A stretch of DNA of 52,764 bases from positions 1 to 52,764 of the forward strand of contig NZ_BMEU01000024.1 in assembly GCF_014637085.1 (NCBI RefSeq). The letters are read 5' to 3'. Every line of letters begins with the position of its first letter. Position 1 is the stretch's first letter. Shown here one piece after another: positions 24,876-32,860 of the stretch. The notes under the pieces are model-generated. The model ran no database searches. It was not told the DNA's origin and was given only the letters and a program-made list of their open reading frames with translations. The position numbers and the translations under genes are program-made. The stretch is from Comamonas phosphati (GTDB taxonomy: Bacteria; Pseudomonadota; Gammaproteobacteria; Burkholderiales; Burkholderiaceae_C).

Positions 24876-24904
24876 GGCTTAGGGCTAGGGGCTAGGGCTG
24901 AGGC
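24870..24904. repeat. Heptamer tandem repeat carrying the stops of two convergent genes
   Basis: About five imperfect units of TTAGGGC / CTAGGGG. The ispF stop TAG is at 24873-24875 and the methyltransferase stop (TAG on the minus strand) at 24892-24894, both within the array. Gain or loss of units would leave both stops in place because each unit carries TAG and CTA. Confidence 0.75.
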
Positions 24905-25848
24905 AACGGCGGCGCGCGGTAGACCAGCACCTTGAGGCTGCGCTCCTCGTCCACATCGGCAAACGCGGGCGGGTTGGCCACACGCTCCACCCATTGCAGC
25001 TCGGGGGCGATCTCCTGCATCTGGGCGGTGAGGAATTCCGTATCGAGTTCGGGGGCGTTCAGGCACAGCAGCACCTGGCCTTCGGGCAGCAGCAGATCGG
25101 GCAGGCGGCGCATCAGGCGGGCGTAGTCCTTGGTCGCCACAAAGCTGCCCTTCTGATAGCTCGGAGGGTCCACGATGATGAGATCGTAGGGTCCGCCGCG
25201 CGTGATCTTGCCCCAGCTACTGAAGATGTCGTGGGCCGCAAAGCTGGCGCCGGTCCTGACGCCGTTGAGCTGGTGGTTCTGCTGGCCTATGGACAGAGCC
25301 CCCTTGCTCATGTCCATATTGAGCACCTGGCCCGCCCCGGCCAGCCGCGCCACGACCGAGAACGCGCAGGTATAGGCAAAGAGATTGAGCACCTTCATGC
25401 GTGCCGGGCGCGGGTGGGCCGCCACGGTGCGCTGCACCCAGCTGCGGCCGGCCGCCATGTCGAGGAACAGGCCGTGGTTCTGCCCGCGCGCCACATGGAC
25501 CAGATAGCGGGCGCCGTTTTCCGTGACCACATGGGGCTCCGGCACCGCGCCGGCCATGACGCGGGTATCGAACTTGCCGCCCACTTCGCGGGTCTGCAGC
25601 AGCCAGTTCAGCGGCTGACCTTCGGCGGCAATCCGGGCCCAGCGGGCGTGCAGTGCCTGGTCCACGGCGGCGACCGCGTCATCGGTCAGCGGCTCGAAGC
25701 TGGTGAGCACGATGACGGGCGGGTAGGCATCCAGCGAGAGCTGCTCGCAGCCCGGATACCGGCCGCCGCGCCCATGGAAGATGCGCTGGGCATCCGTGGG
25801 GTAGGGCATGGCGGCGATGGCGTCTAGCAGGGGCTGCAGTGCTTGCAT
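24892..25848 (-). CDS. Class I SAM-dependent methyltransferase (RlmI/RlmK-like)
   Basis: 318 residues from ATG 25848 (MQALQPLLDAIAAMPYPTDA); the frame is open to 25983 but the extra part has no family character. The SAM-binding site is LNLFAYTCAFSVVARLAGAG followed by the acidic strand end VLNMDMSK, and the catalytic-type motif is IIVDPPSYQKGSF. The arrangement matches the Methyltrans_SAM family that includes 23S rRNA methyltransferases RlmI and RlmK/L. No PUA domain is seen at the N-terminus. The target base is not certain. Convergent with ispF. Confidence 0.8.
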   Translation of the reverse strand: MQALQPLLDAIAAMPYPTDAQRIFHGRGGRYPGCEQLSLDAYPPVIVLTSFEPLTDDAVAAVDQALHARWARIAAEGQPLNWLLQTREVGGKFDTRVMAGAVPEPHVVTENGARYLVHVARGQNHGLFLDMAAGRSWVQRTVAAHPRPARMKVLNLFAYTCAFSVVARLAGAGQVLNMDMSKGALSIGQQNHQLNGVRTGASFAAHDIFSSWGKITRGGPYDLIIVDPPSYQKGSFVATKDYARLMRRLPDLLLPEGQVLLCLNAPELDTEFLTAQMQEIAPELQWVERVANPPAFADVDEERSLKVLVYRAPPLPQP

Positions 25849-25968
25849 GGAAATACGGCGTTGCCGGCTTCTATAAAAGCCGCCAAGTGTATGTCCGCTG
25901 CTTGCCGCCGATTTGGTTTTAGGTGCCTGCCATTGCATGTGGCCTTTGAATCTGGCGTGCATTAGGCC

Positions 25969-26050
25969 AGGGACGGCCAGCAAGGGCCGCCCCGCAGCAA
26001 AGGCCGCCGTCCCCCTTCCAGGGGGAGGGCGCGAAGCGCCTCAGGGGGTA
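25969..26050 (-). repeat. Dispersed 3'-end repeat, copy 3 (supplies a stop codon)
   Basis: On the minus strand CTACCCCCTGAGGCGCTTCG, CCCTCCCCCTGGAAGGGGGA and GGCGGCCCTTGCTGGCCG. The TGA in CCCCTGAGG (26041-26043) is the stop codon of the small gene upstream, whose last residues TP are read from the repeat. Confidence 0.75.
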
Positions 26051-26346
26051 GCTTTCCTCACTTCGAAGAAACAGGCCTCGGTGCCGCCGATTCCCTGCAG
26101 GCCGGCTTCGGCGGCGGCGCGGGCGGCTTTCATCCAGCGCGCGAAGACCTGCTTGGCCTCCTCGGTGATTTCATCAGGCGGCGTGTCCTCCAGTCTTTGC
26201 ACGAGGGACAGGGCTTCTGTCACCTCGTTCTCGCCGCCGAACTGGCGGGCCAGCACGCGGGCATAGCGGGCCTCGGCCTGCTGGCGCTGCGGCTCGGGCA
26301 GCTCCGGATAGTCGCAAAGCGTGACGGTGAAAATGGCTTCTTGCAT
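26041..26346 (-). CDS. Small hypothetical protein under a candidate LexA box
   Basis: 101 residues from ATG 26346 (MQEAIFTVTLCDYPELPEPQ) with AAGGA six bases before it. A helical, charged protein; it has LPEPQRQQAEARYARVLARQ, an acidic middle and an Ala-rich helix, ending in EVRKATP where TP and the stop come from a dispersed repeat. No signal peptide or membrane segment. I do not recognise a family. The promoter region has a near-consensus LexA site over a good -10, which suggests a DNA-damage-induced cytoplasmic protein. Not in an operon. Confidence 0.7.
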   Translation of the reverse strand: MQEAIFTVTLCDYPELPEPQRQQAEARYARVLARQFGGENEVTEALSLVQRLEDTPPDEITEEAKQVFARWMKAARAAAEAGLQGIGGTEACFFEVRKATP

Positions 26347-26370
26347 GTCCTTGGGTTCACAGTGTTGAGA

Positions 26371-26386
26371 CTGTGTAAATATACAG
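26371..26386 (-). promoter_or_regulatory. Candidate LexA (SOS) box overlapping the promoter
   Basis: On the minus strand CTGTATATTTACACAG, which fits CTGT-N8-ACAG and differs from the E. coli consensus CTGTATATATATACAG at two inner bases. It covers a -10 hexamer TATATT (26378-26383) with a -35 GATACA 17 bases upstream, and lies 25 bases before the ATG. A second palindrome, AACAACTGTTGTT, is at 26389-26401. Confidence 0.65.
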
Positions 26387-26624
26387 CAAACAACTGTTGT
26401 TGTATCCAGTGTTTTGTGCGGGGCATGCGTTCGGCCTGCGAGCCTGGGCAGCCCATCCATCAGGGAGCCATCGCTTTTTGCAGATGCAGGTCGCCAAGGC
26501 GCGGTGGCAAAAGCTTCTGCCTCCCGCTGCTTGAACGCCGTCATGGCTCCTGTGCCGTGCTGCCTCGATGGGCGCGCTCATCCGCGTGCTGACTGCCGAG
26601 CCTCTCCATGGTTTCTGTCCGGAA

Positions 26625-27599
26625 TCAAGGTTTGAGGATGATGGCTCCCTGGGCGCGGCCCTGCTCCAGGTCTGTGTGCGCCGTGGCGGCATCTGCCAGT
26701 GCGTAGCTTTTCCAGGTGCGGGGGGTGAGTATGCCGTTGGCTATGGCGTCAAGCACATCGCTCGCGCGGCTTTGGTATTCCTGTGTCGTTGCCGTATGCG
26801 CAGCCAGAGACGGGCGGGTCAGAAACAGCGAGCCCTTGGCGTTGAGCACGCCCACTTCGATGGCAGGCGGCAGGCCCGATGTGGCGCCAAACGACACCAT
26901 CAGCCCTCTGGGCCGCAGGCAGTCCAGCGAAGCGAAAAACGTGTCTTTCCCGATGGGGTCGTAGACCACATCCGCTTTCTGGCCCTGCGTGGCCTGCATC
27001 ACCTGCGATGCCAATGTTGGCGCATCGAAAACAAATACCTCGTCGCAGCCCGCAGCCCTGGCGCGCTCCACGCTGGCCGGCTTGGAGACGACTCCCAGGA
27101 CCTGGGCGCCCAGATGCTTCGCCCACGCGCACATGAGTTGTCCGAGTGCCCCGGCAGCGCCATAAATCAGGACCCGGGAGCCCTTGTGCACCTGGCCGGT
27201 GGTCTTGAGCAGGTACTGGGCGGTGATGCCTTTGAACAGAACCGAGGCGGCGGCATCGTCCCCGAGCGCGTCTGGAAGCTTGACCAGGCGGTCGGCGGGG
27301 AACAGGCGTGCGCTGGCATATGCCCCCAGAGGGCCGGTAGCGTAGCCGACACGGTCCCCCGTCTGCAGGCCCGAGACCCCCGGGCCGACGGCGGCCACCG
27401 TTCCCGCGCCCTCCAGGCCCAACCCCGAAGGCAGCGCAATCGGGACCGCCCCCTTGCGCTGGCTGACATCCAGCGGATTGACGCCGATGGCGGTCTGCTC
27501 AAGCAGCACCTCGCCCGGCCCTGGCGCTGGGAGATCCATTGCCTCGAGCTGCATCACCTCAGGCGCACCGGTGCTGTGGATTCGAATGGCGACGAGCAT
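26625..27599 (-). CDS. Quinone oxidoreductase-like NADPH reductase (MDR superfamily)
   Basis: 324 residues from ATG 27599 (MLVAIRIHSTGAPEVMQLEA). Typical QOR features: GPGEVLLEQTAIGVNPLDVS near the N-terminus, the Rossmann loop YGAAGALGQLMCAWAKHLGA (about residues 145-165) for NADPH, VVYDPIGKDTF, and no zinc-binding cysteines. The family reduces quinones or other enones by one or two electrons. Divergently placed with respect to nothing obvious; it lies between two minus-strand genes and seems to be transcribed alone. Confidence 0.88.
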   Translation of the reverse strand: MLVAIRIHSTGAPEVMQLEAMDLPAPGPGEVLLEQTAIGVNPLDVSQRKGAVPIALPSGLGLEGAGTVAAVGPGVSGLQTGDRVGYATGPLGAYASARLFPADRLVKLPDALGDDAAASVLFKGITAQYLLKTTGQVHKGSRVLIYGAAGALGQLMCAWAKHLGAQVLGVVSKPASVERARAAGCDEVFVFDAPTLASQVMQATQGQKADVVYDPIGKDTFFASLDCLRPRGLMVSFGATSGLPPAIEVGVLNAKGSLFLTRPSLAAHTATTQEYQSRASDVLDAIANGILTPRTWKSYALADAATAHTDLEQGRAQGAIILKP

Positions 27600-27690
27600 G
27601 GTTTTTCCTGAAAGAGGTTGGAGCAACCATCGTATCTATGCCATTCAAATGCATCAATCCATGACCGAACTTTGCAAGCGTTCCTGGGCT

Positions 27691-28482
27691 TTAAACAACA
27701 AGGGTCGCACCCGCCCAGAGAAGCAAAAGCGCTCCCGACACCTTGCCGAACGCCGCCCCGGCGGGCATCAGCTTCTCGACCAACACAAAGAGCATCAGCG
27801 CGGCGATCCAGATCAGGTTCATGATTCCGCCGACGAACAGCAAGGCCATCAGCAGCCAGCAACACCCGACGCAGAACGCGCCGTGGCGCATGCCGAGCAT
27901 GAAGCCCGCCCCGATACCCGGACGCGCGTACCGGGTCAGGAAGTGAACGGGTGAGCGGCACTGGGTCAGGCAGGCGCGCTTGGCGCCGGAGAACTGGTAC
28001 AGGCCGGCGGCCGCCAGCACCCCCGCCGACAGGGCCGCGCTGCGCGACCAGAGCATCATTGCCGAAATAAGCCCGCTGGGTTCCAGCATTTTTTGCAGCG
28101 TTGCAGCCAGCACCGCAAAGCCCAGCCACACTACCAGATAGCCGAGCATCAGCAGCGAAGCAGCCGCATAGCGGCCGGCCAGGGATCCCGGCTGCCGCTC
28201 CAGCACCTTCGAATAAAGCAGCACCAGTGGCGTCGCGCTGGGCGTCATCATGGCGATCATCATGATCCACCACATGGAGGCGACGATCCACCAGTTGGCC
28301 TCCATGCTGCCGGCCACGGCCGGCTGGCGATGGGGAAACAGGCCGAGAGCGGTCATGTCGAGCGCCGTCATGCCCATTCCCGCCCCCTGCCAGAGGTAGA
28401 CCCAGGACAGTGCGACAAGCGCCACGATCCCGCAGACGATGACCGGGCGCTCGTGCCGCAGCAAGGCTGCCGGGTTCATCAC
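27691..28482 (-). CDS. DUF2182 family membrane protein
   Basis: 263 residues with about six transmembrane segments. Diagnostic motifs of this family are WWIMMIAMMTPSATP in the second helix region, GAKRACLTQCRSP, and GMRHGAFCVGCCWLLMALL with several Cys and Met residues. The family is described as a predicted metal-binding integral membrane protein; the Met/Cys-rich helices fit copper or a similar soft metal, but that is inference. Its start overlaps the stop of the DUF1326 gene by four bases, so the two are translated as a unit. Confidence 0.88.
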   Translation of the reverse strand: MMNPAALLRHERPVIVCGIVALVALSWVYLWQGAGMGMTALDMTALGLFPHRQPAVAGSMEANWWIVASMWWIMMIAMMTPSATPLVLLYSKVLERQPGSLAGRYAAASLLMLGYLVVWLGFAVLAATLQKMLEPSGLISAMMLWSRSAALSAGVLAAAGLYQFSGAKRACLTQCRSPVHFLTRYARPGIGAGFMLGMRHGAFCVGCCWLLMALLFVGGIMNLIWIAALMLFVLVEKLMPAGAAFGKVSGALLLLWAGATLVV

Positions 28483-29123
28483 GCTGCTGCGCGGTGGCGC
28501 ACGACTCCCTTGTTGTTCAAGTGAAGGTGGGCAAACTGCGCGTAGCTGTTCTGCAGGTCGACCACGAGCTTGCCCTTGCTCCGGCTGGTCGCCGAGCCGA
28601 CTTCCGCGACCTCGTATTCAAAGCCGTTTGGCAGGTCGATGCGGGCACGGTGTTCCAAGCCGGTGACTGGGTTGCGGATCGGCTCGCCGACGAGGTCGAA
28701 TACGTCCTGGACATGCACCTCGCCGCGCCGGCCTTCGACATTCACGTCGTAGTCGATCTGGGTGAAGATGGGCTCATAGACCGTCTCTAAGGTAGCAGCG
28801 AATACCGAGAACATGGTCGCGAAGGGCTCGGTTTCCTGGCCTGACATGATCTTCAGCAGCGCCTCGCGCTGCTGCGGCGACGCCTTGGCGTCGACGATGG
28901 GCTGGCACTTGCCTTTGCCTTCGTGGATGGGCCCGGGCCAACTGAATACCACGCCGATCTTCAGCCCGTCGAGCGGCACCTCCGCGAAGTGGCCTTTCTC
29001 GATGGAGATGGCCCCCATGGCTTCGCAAAAGCCCTTGGTCGGAAGGGCATTGAACTGGCACGGACAGCCGTATGAGCAACTGCAGTTGATCAACTCGGTG
29101 CCCTGAATGTCCCACGGTGTCAT
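28479..29123 (-). CDS. DUF1326 family cysteine-rich protein
   Basis: 214 residues, no signal peptide. The N-terminus has a dense cysteine cluster, INCSCSYGCPCQF, typical of DUF1326; the rest is a beta-rich domain with GVVFSWPGPIHEGKGKCQPI. It is the first gene of a two-gene operon with the DUF2182 membrane protein, an association seen widely. A joint role in metal handling is plausible from the CxCxxxCxC pattern but has not been shown here. Confidence 0.88.
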   Translation of the reverse strand: MTPWDIQGTELINCSCSYGCPCQFNALPTKGFCEAMGAISIEKGHFAEVPLDGLKIGVVFSWPGPIHEGKGKCQPIVDAKASPQQREALLKIMSGQETEPFATMFSVFAATLETVYEPIFTQIDYDVNVEGRRGEVHVQDVFDLVGEPIRNPVTGLEHRARIDLPNGFEYEVAEVGSATSRSKGKLVVDLQNSYAQFAHLHLNNKGVVRHRAAA

Positions 29124-29478
29124 GGCGCGCTCCCAGGTAGGTGCGAGGCTTTCACGGTAGTCCTCGCGATTGAGAACGTCAATACCGCGTGTCGGTTAAA
29201 ACGCTGGCGTTCTTGCGGAAACCGGACAGTTCCGAACTGGACAGCCTCCAAAACAGGCCGGGCTTGTCGATCTGCCCGGGGCAGTTGCGTTGGCAACGGC
29301 ATGGGCGAGACCGGCAGGGCTGTTCTTTGCGTGGATCTGAAAATCGGGCATGGCCCTTGAGCTCTTGCCGGGCCATGCCATGGCACCTATGCTTGGGTGG
29401 CGGCTGCCCGATTGCTATTTGTTCCCGGAGCGCGTGCTTGATCCATTTCCATTGCCCTGGCGCAAAGCCTTGCTGCCC
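29124..29478. other. Divergent intergenic region, no extra gene seen
   Basis: About 355 bases between the DUF1326 gene and the ogt-like gene. The ogt-like frame is open back to 29350, but the conserved protein begins at 29479. No repeat or terminator stands out; it should contain promoters for both directions. Confidence 0.4.
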
Positions 29479-30171
29479 ATGCCCAACCCGTCGATTTTCC
29501 CTGCCTGCGGCCATGCCGTGTTTGTGACGCGTATCGGCGTTTGCGCGCTGGCCTGGCGTGATGCGCGCATTGCGGCCGTGCAGCTGCCCGAGGGCTCGGC
29601 CGAGACGACCCGCGCCCGCCTGCTGCGCGGCATGCGCCAGCGCTGGCCCGAGCTGGCCGCCGCGCAATGGGTGGCGGTGACTCATGCCAGGGCATTGCCG
29701 CCCACGGCCTTGCAGGCGGTGGCGGGCGTCCAGGTGCTGCTGGCGGGCCAGGGCCATGAGCTGGCGCCGGAACAGGCCGGCGTGCTGCCCGATCTGCGCC
29801 AGGCGTTCCAGCGTGCCGATGGAGAGGGCGGCGATGCGCTGCCCGTGCTGGGCGAAATCGAACTGGACTGGCATGGCGTCTCGGACTTTCACCGGCAGGT
29901 CTATGCGTTCGCACGCGGCATTGCACCGGGGCGCACCGCTACCTATGGCGAGGTGGCCAGGGCGCTGGGCGATGCCGGGCTGGCACGCGCCGTGGGCCAG
30001 GCGCTGGGCGCCAATCCGTTCGCTCCCATCGTGCCCTGCCACCGTGTGCTGGCGGCCGGCGGACAGCCGGGCGGCTTTTCGGGAGGCCAGGGACCGCTGA
30101 CCAAGCTGCGCATGCTGGAGCTTGAGGGGGGAGCCTGGGGCGGTACGCGCTCTCTGTTCGAAAGCCTTTGA
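29479..30171 (+). CDS. Methylated-DNA--[protein]-cysteine S-methyltransferase (Ogt-like)
   Basis: 230 residues from ATG 29479 (MPNPSIFPACGHAVFVTRIG). The C-terminal half holds the alkyltransferase HTH (FHRQVYAFARGIAPGRTATY, GEVARALG) and the active site PIVPCHRVLAAGG with the acceptor Cys187, followed by GGFSGG. It removes alkyl groups from O6-alkylguanine by irreversible self-alkylation. Between residues about 60 and 110 the N-terminal domain is longer and more divergent than in Ogt of E. coli (171 residues). No regulatory Ada N-domain is present. Confidence 0.9.
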   Translation: MPNPSIFPACGHAVFVTRIGVCALAWRDARIAAVQLPEGSAETTRARLLRGMRQRWPELAAAQWVAVTHARALPPTALQAVAGVQVLLAGQGHELAPEQAGVLPDLRQAFQRADGEGGDALPVLGEIELDWHGVSDFHRQVYAFARGIAPGRTATYGEVARALGDAGLARAVGQALGANPFAPIVPCHRVLAAGGQPGGFSGGQGPLTKLRMLELEGGAWGGTRSLFESL

Positions 30172-30272
30172 AAGACGGGAAGCCGGCTCGACACGCAGGT
30201 GACAATGCGGTGCCGGCGCCGCCTGCAAAATGGCCGGCAGATTTTTGGCATGGAACCCAAGGAGACAAGCGC

Positions 30273-31064
30273 ATGACACGCAAGGTGCAGCAACTTTTTG
30301 ATCTGTCGGGCAAGACCGCTCTGGTGACCGGCGGCTCGCGGGGCCTGGGCCTGCAGATGGCCCATGCCCTGGGCGAGGCCGGGGCCCGCATTCTGCTGGC
30401 CTCGCGCAAGGCGGCCGATCTGCAGGAGGCCGCCGCCGAGCTCGGGGCCGCGGGCATCGCCGCCGACTGGATCGCGGCCGATTGCGCCGACGAAGCCGAT
30501 ATAGTGCGCCTGGCCAAGGAGGCCGTGCAGCGCCTGGGCCAGGTGGACATCCTGGTCAACAATGCGGGCGCCAGCTGGGGCGCCCCGGCCGAAGACCATC
30601 CCACGGCCGCCTGGGACAAGGTGATGAACCTCAATGTGCGCGGCTACTTCCTGCTGAGCCGGCAGATCGCGCGGCTGAGCATGATCCCGCGCGGCAGCGG
30701 CCGCATCATCAACCTGGCCTCCATCGCCGGCCTGGGCGGCAATCCCCTCGGCATGAAGACCATTGGCTACAACACCTCCAAGGGCGCCGTGCTCAACTTC
30801 ACGCGGGCGCTGGCCGGCGAGTGGGGCGTGCACGGCATCACCGTGAATGCGATCTGCCCCGGCTTTTTCAAGACCAAGATGGCTGCCATGCTGATCGAGA
30901 CCCTGGGCGAGGACGAGATGAAGTCGCACGCGCCGCTGGGCCGCCTGGGCGACGACGAGGATCTCAAGGGCATCACGCTGCTGTACGCCAGCGACGCGGG
31001 CAAGCACATCACGGGCCAGTGGCTGGCCATCGACGGCGGCGTGAGCGCCCTGGTCGGCGGCTGA
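30273..31064 (+). CDS. SDR-family oxidoreductase
   Basis: 263 residues from ATG 30273 with a strong AAGGAGA site. Classical SDR: cofactor loop TGGSRGLG (about 20-27), NNAG, and the catalytic Ser in NLASIAG, Tyr-x-x-x-Lys in YNTSKGAV, and the C-terminal DGG. The GGSRG pattern and an Arg/Ser after the beta2 strand point to NADP(H). It is followed 37 bases later by a thioesterase gene in the same direction, then a reductase and another SDR, which suggests a small acyl-CoA or carbonyl metabolism group; substrates unknown. Confidence 0.9.
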   Translation: MTRKVQQLFDLSGKTALVTGGSRGLGLQMAHALGEAGARILLASRKAADLQEAAAELGAAGIAADWIAADCADEADIVRLAKEAVQRLGQVDILVNNAGASWGAPAEDHPTAAWDKVMNLNVRGYFLLSRQIARLSMIPRGSGRIINLASIAGLGGNPLGMKTIGYNTSKGAVLNFTRALAGEWGVHGITVNAICPGFFKTKMAAMLIETLGEDEMKSHAPLGRLGDDEDLKGITLLYASDAGKHITGQWLAIDGGVSALVGG

Positions 31065-31101
31065 GCGCAGCCGCCGCAGCAAACAATATTCATCAATCAC
31101 C

Positions 31102-31548
31102 ATGGAAAGGTCGGACGTGTTGTCTTTTGGAGCGGAAATTCCCTTTGTGCATGAGTTGGGCTTCACGCTCCACAGGATGGAAGGCGGCCAGTCCGAGCTG
31201 CACTACACGGCGCGGCTGGAGCACCTGAACTCCTTTGGCGTGACCCACGGCGGCGCGTCCATGACCTTGCTGGACGTGACCATGGCCGTGGCCGCGCGCA
31301 GCGTGCAGGCGGACATGGGCGTGGTGACGGTGGAGATGAAGACCTCGTTCATGCAGCCTGTCCGCGGTGCCCTGTTGGCCAGGGGCCGGGTGCTGCACCG
31401 CACCGGCCAGATGGCTTTCACCGAAGGCCATATCTACGATGCCGAAGGCAGGCTGTGCGCCCATGCCACAGGCACTTTCAAGTACATGCGCCGCAAACCC
31501 GCGCCCGATGCCAACAGAGCGGGTGAGACGGTTCTGGTGACCGATTGA
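31102..31548 (+). CDS. PaaI-family hotdog thioesterase
   Basis: 148 residues. The hotdog fold with the family motif HLNSFGVTHGGASMTLLDVT (HGG with catalytic Asp shortly after) and VTVEMKTSFMQPVRG. Such enzymes hydrolyse acyl- or aryl-CoA esters as tetramers in the cytoplasm. It lies 37 bases behind the SDR gene and is probably co-transcribed. A CTATCAGAAACGATAG hairpin begins right at its end (31549). Confidence 0.88.
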   Translation: MERSDVLSFGAEIPFVHELGFTLHRMEGGQSELHYTARLEHLNSFGVTHGGASMTLLDVTMAVAARSVQADMGVVTVEMKTSFMQPVRGALLARGRVLHRTGQMAFTEGHIYDAEGRLCAHATGTFKYMRRKPAPDANRAGETVLVTD

Positions 31549-31564
31549 CTATCAGAAACGATAG
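31549..31564. repeat. Short CTATC...GATAG hairpin after the thioesterase gene
   Basis: CTATC-AGAAAC-GATAG directly abuts the thioesterase stop. A near-identical hairpin TATCA-GAAA-TGATA lies at 4957-4970 upstream of the channel gene, and loose GCTATCA motifs at about 13926, 31636 and 37993 seem related. Confidence 0.5.
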
Positions 31565-31704
31565 CGGACTGCGCTGGCAATCCAATGGTTTCATTTCATG
31601 AATGATCTGAAATCGAGAAAGCAAAAGCGGGAGCTGCTATCAAAATTTACAAACTGCGGCGATGGTCATGTTCATCGCCGCAGGCATCACCCAGGAGATA
31701 TGGC

Positions 31705-32724
31705 ATGACCGCGAACCAGCAGATCATTTTGGACAACCGCCCCCAGGGCGAGGCCGTGGAGAGCAATTTCAAGCTGGTGCAGGGCAGCGTGCCCGCGCTG
31801 CAGGACGGGCAGGTGCTGGTGCGCCACCACTACCTGAGCCTGGACCCCTATATGCGCGGCCGCATGAACGATGCCAAGAGCTACGCGGCACCCCAGCCGC
31901 TGGGCGAAGTCATGCAAGGCGGTACCGTGGGCGAAGTGGTGGACAGCCGCCATCCCAGGTACCAGTCCGGCGACAAGGTGGTCGGCATGGGCGGCTGGCA
32001 GGAGTATTCGGTGGCCGACGGCAACGCCCCGGGCGCGCTGCGCAAGGTCGACACCACGCATGTGCCGCTGTCCTACTACCTGGGCGCCGTGGGCATGCCC
32101 GGCGTGACCGCCTGGTACGGCCTGGTGAAGATCATCAACCCCAAGGCCGGCGAGACCGTGGTGGTCAGTGCCGCCACGGGTGCCGTGGGCAGTGCCTTCG
32201 CGGCGCTGGCCAGGGCGCGCGGCTGCCGCGTGGTGGGGGTTGCGGGCGGGCCCGACAAGTGCCGCTACGCGACCGAGGAGCTGGGCTTCGATGCCTGCAT
32301 CGACTACCGCGAGCACCCCGATCTCAAGAGCATGGCCAAGGCCTTGAAGGAAGCCTGCCCTAACGGCATCGACGGCTATTTCGAGAACGTGGGCGGCTAT
32401 ATCTTCGACGCCGTGCTGCTGCGCACCAACGCGTTTGCCCGCGTGGCCCTGTGCGGAATGATCGCCGGCTACGACGGCCAGCCGCTGCCGCTGGCCAATC
32501 CCGCGCTGCTGCTGATCAACCGCATCAAGCTCGAAGGCTTCATCGTCAGCGAGCACATGGAGGTCTGGAACGAGGCGCTGACCGAGCTTGCTGGTCTGGT
32601 CGCCGCCGGCAAGCTGCACCCGCGCGAAACGATTTCCGAGGGCCTGGCCTCGGCACCTTCGGCCTTCCTGGGCCTGCTCAAGGGCAGGAACTTTGGCAAA
32701 CAACTTGTGAAACTCACCCCCTGA
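31705..32724 (+). CDS. NADP-dependent oxidoreductase, CurA/YncB-like (MDR superfamily)
   Basis: 339 residues. LSLDPYMRGRM is the signature of the leukotriene-B4-dehydrogenase/CurA branch, with the cofactor loop SAATGAVGSAFAALARARGC, the DYREHPDL segment and FENVGG. Such enzymes reduce the double bond of enones, curcumin-like or aldehyde substrates with NADPH. CAGGAG precedes the start by six bases. The last residues (LTP) and the stop codon come from a dispersed repeat. Confidence 0.9.
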   Translation: MTANQQIILDNRPQGEAVESNFKLVQGSVPALQDGQVLVRHHYLSLDPYMRGRMNDAKSYAAPQPLGEVMQGGTVGEVVDSRHPRYQSGDKVVGMGGWQEYSVADGNAPGALRKVDTTHVPLSYYLGAVGMPGVTAWYGLVKIINPKAGETVVVSAATGAVGSAFAALARARGCRVVGVAGGPDKCRYATEELGFDACIDYREHPDLKSMAKALKEACPNGIDGYFENVGGYIFDAVLLRTNAFARVALCGMIAGYDGQPLPLANPALLLINRIKLEGFIVSEHMEVWNEALTELAGLVAAGKLHPRETISEGLASAPSAFLGLLKGRNFGKQLVKLTP

Positions 32725-32812
32725 GGCGCTGCGCGCCTTCCCCCTCTCTCGCTTTGCGGGAGGGGGACGATGCCCTCGCCGCGAGGCGGCTCTTGCTCGG
32801 CATCTCTGGTTT
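32716..32812 (+). repeat. Dispersed 3'-end repeat, copy 4 (supplies a stop codon)
   Basis: ACCCCCTGAGGCGCTGCGCG, a C/G-rich hairpin (CCCCCTCTC...GAGGGGGA) and GCGAGGCGGCTCTTGCTCGG. The TGA at 32722-32724 is the stop of the oxidoreductase upstream. Confidence 0.75.
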
Positions 32813-32860
32813 GGACTGTGCCTGTTGCAAGTGCAGTGCTTGAAAAATACGGAGACATGG

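Noticed and set aside
24870-24904. Telomere-like TTAGGG repeats as evidence of a linear replicon end
   Set aside because: Only about five imperfect units between two convergent chromosomal genes.
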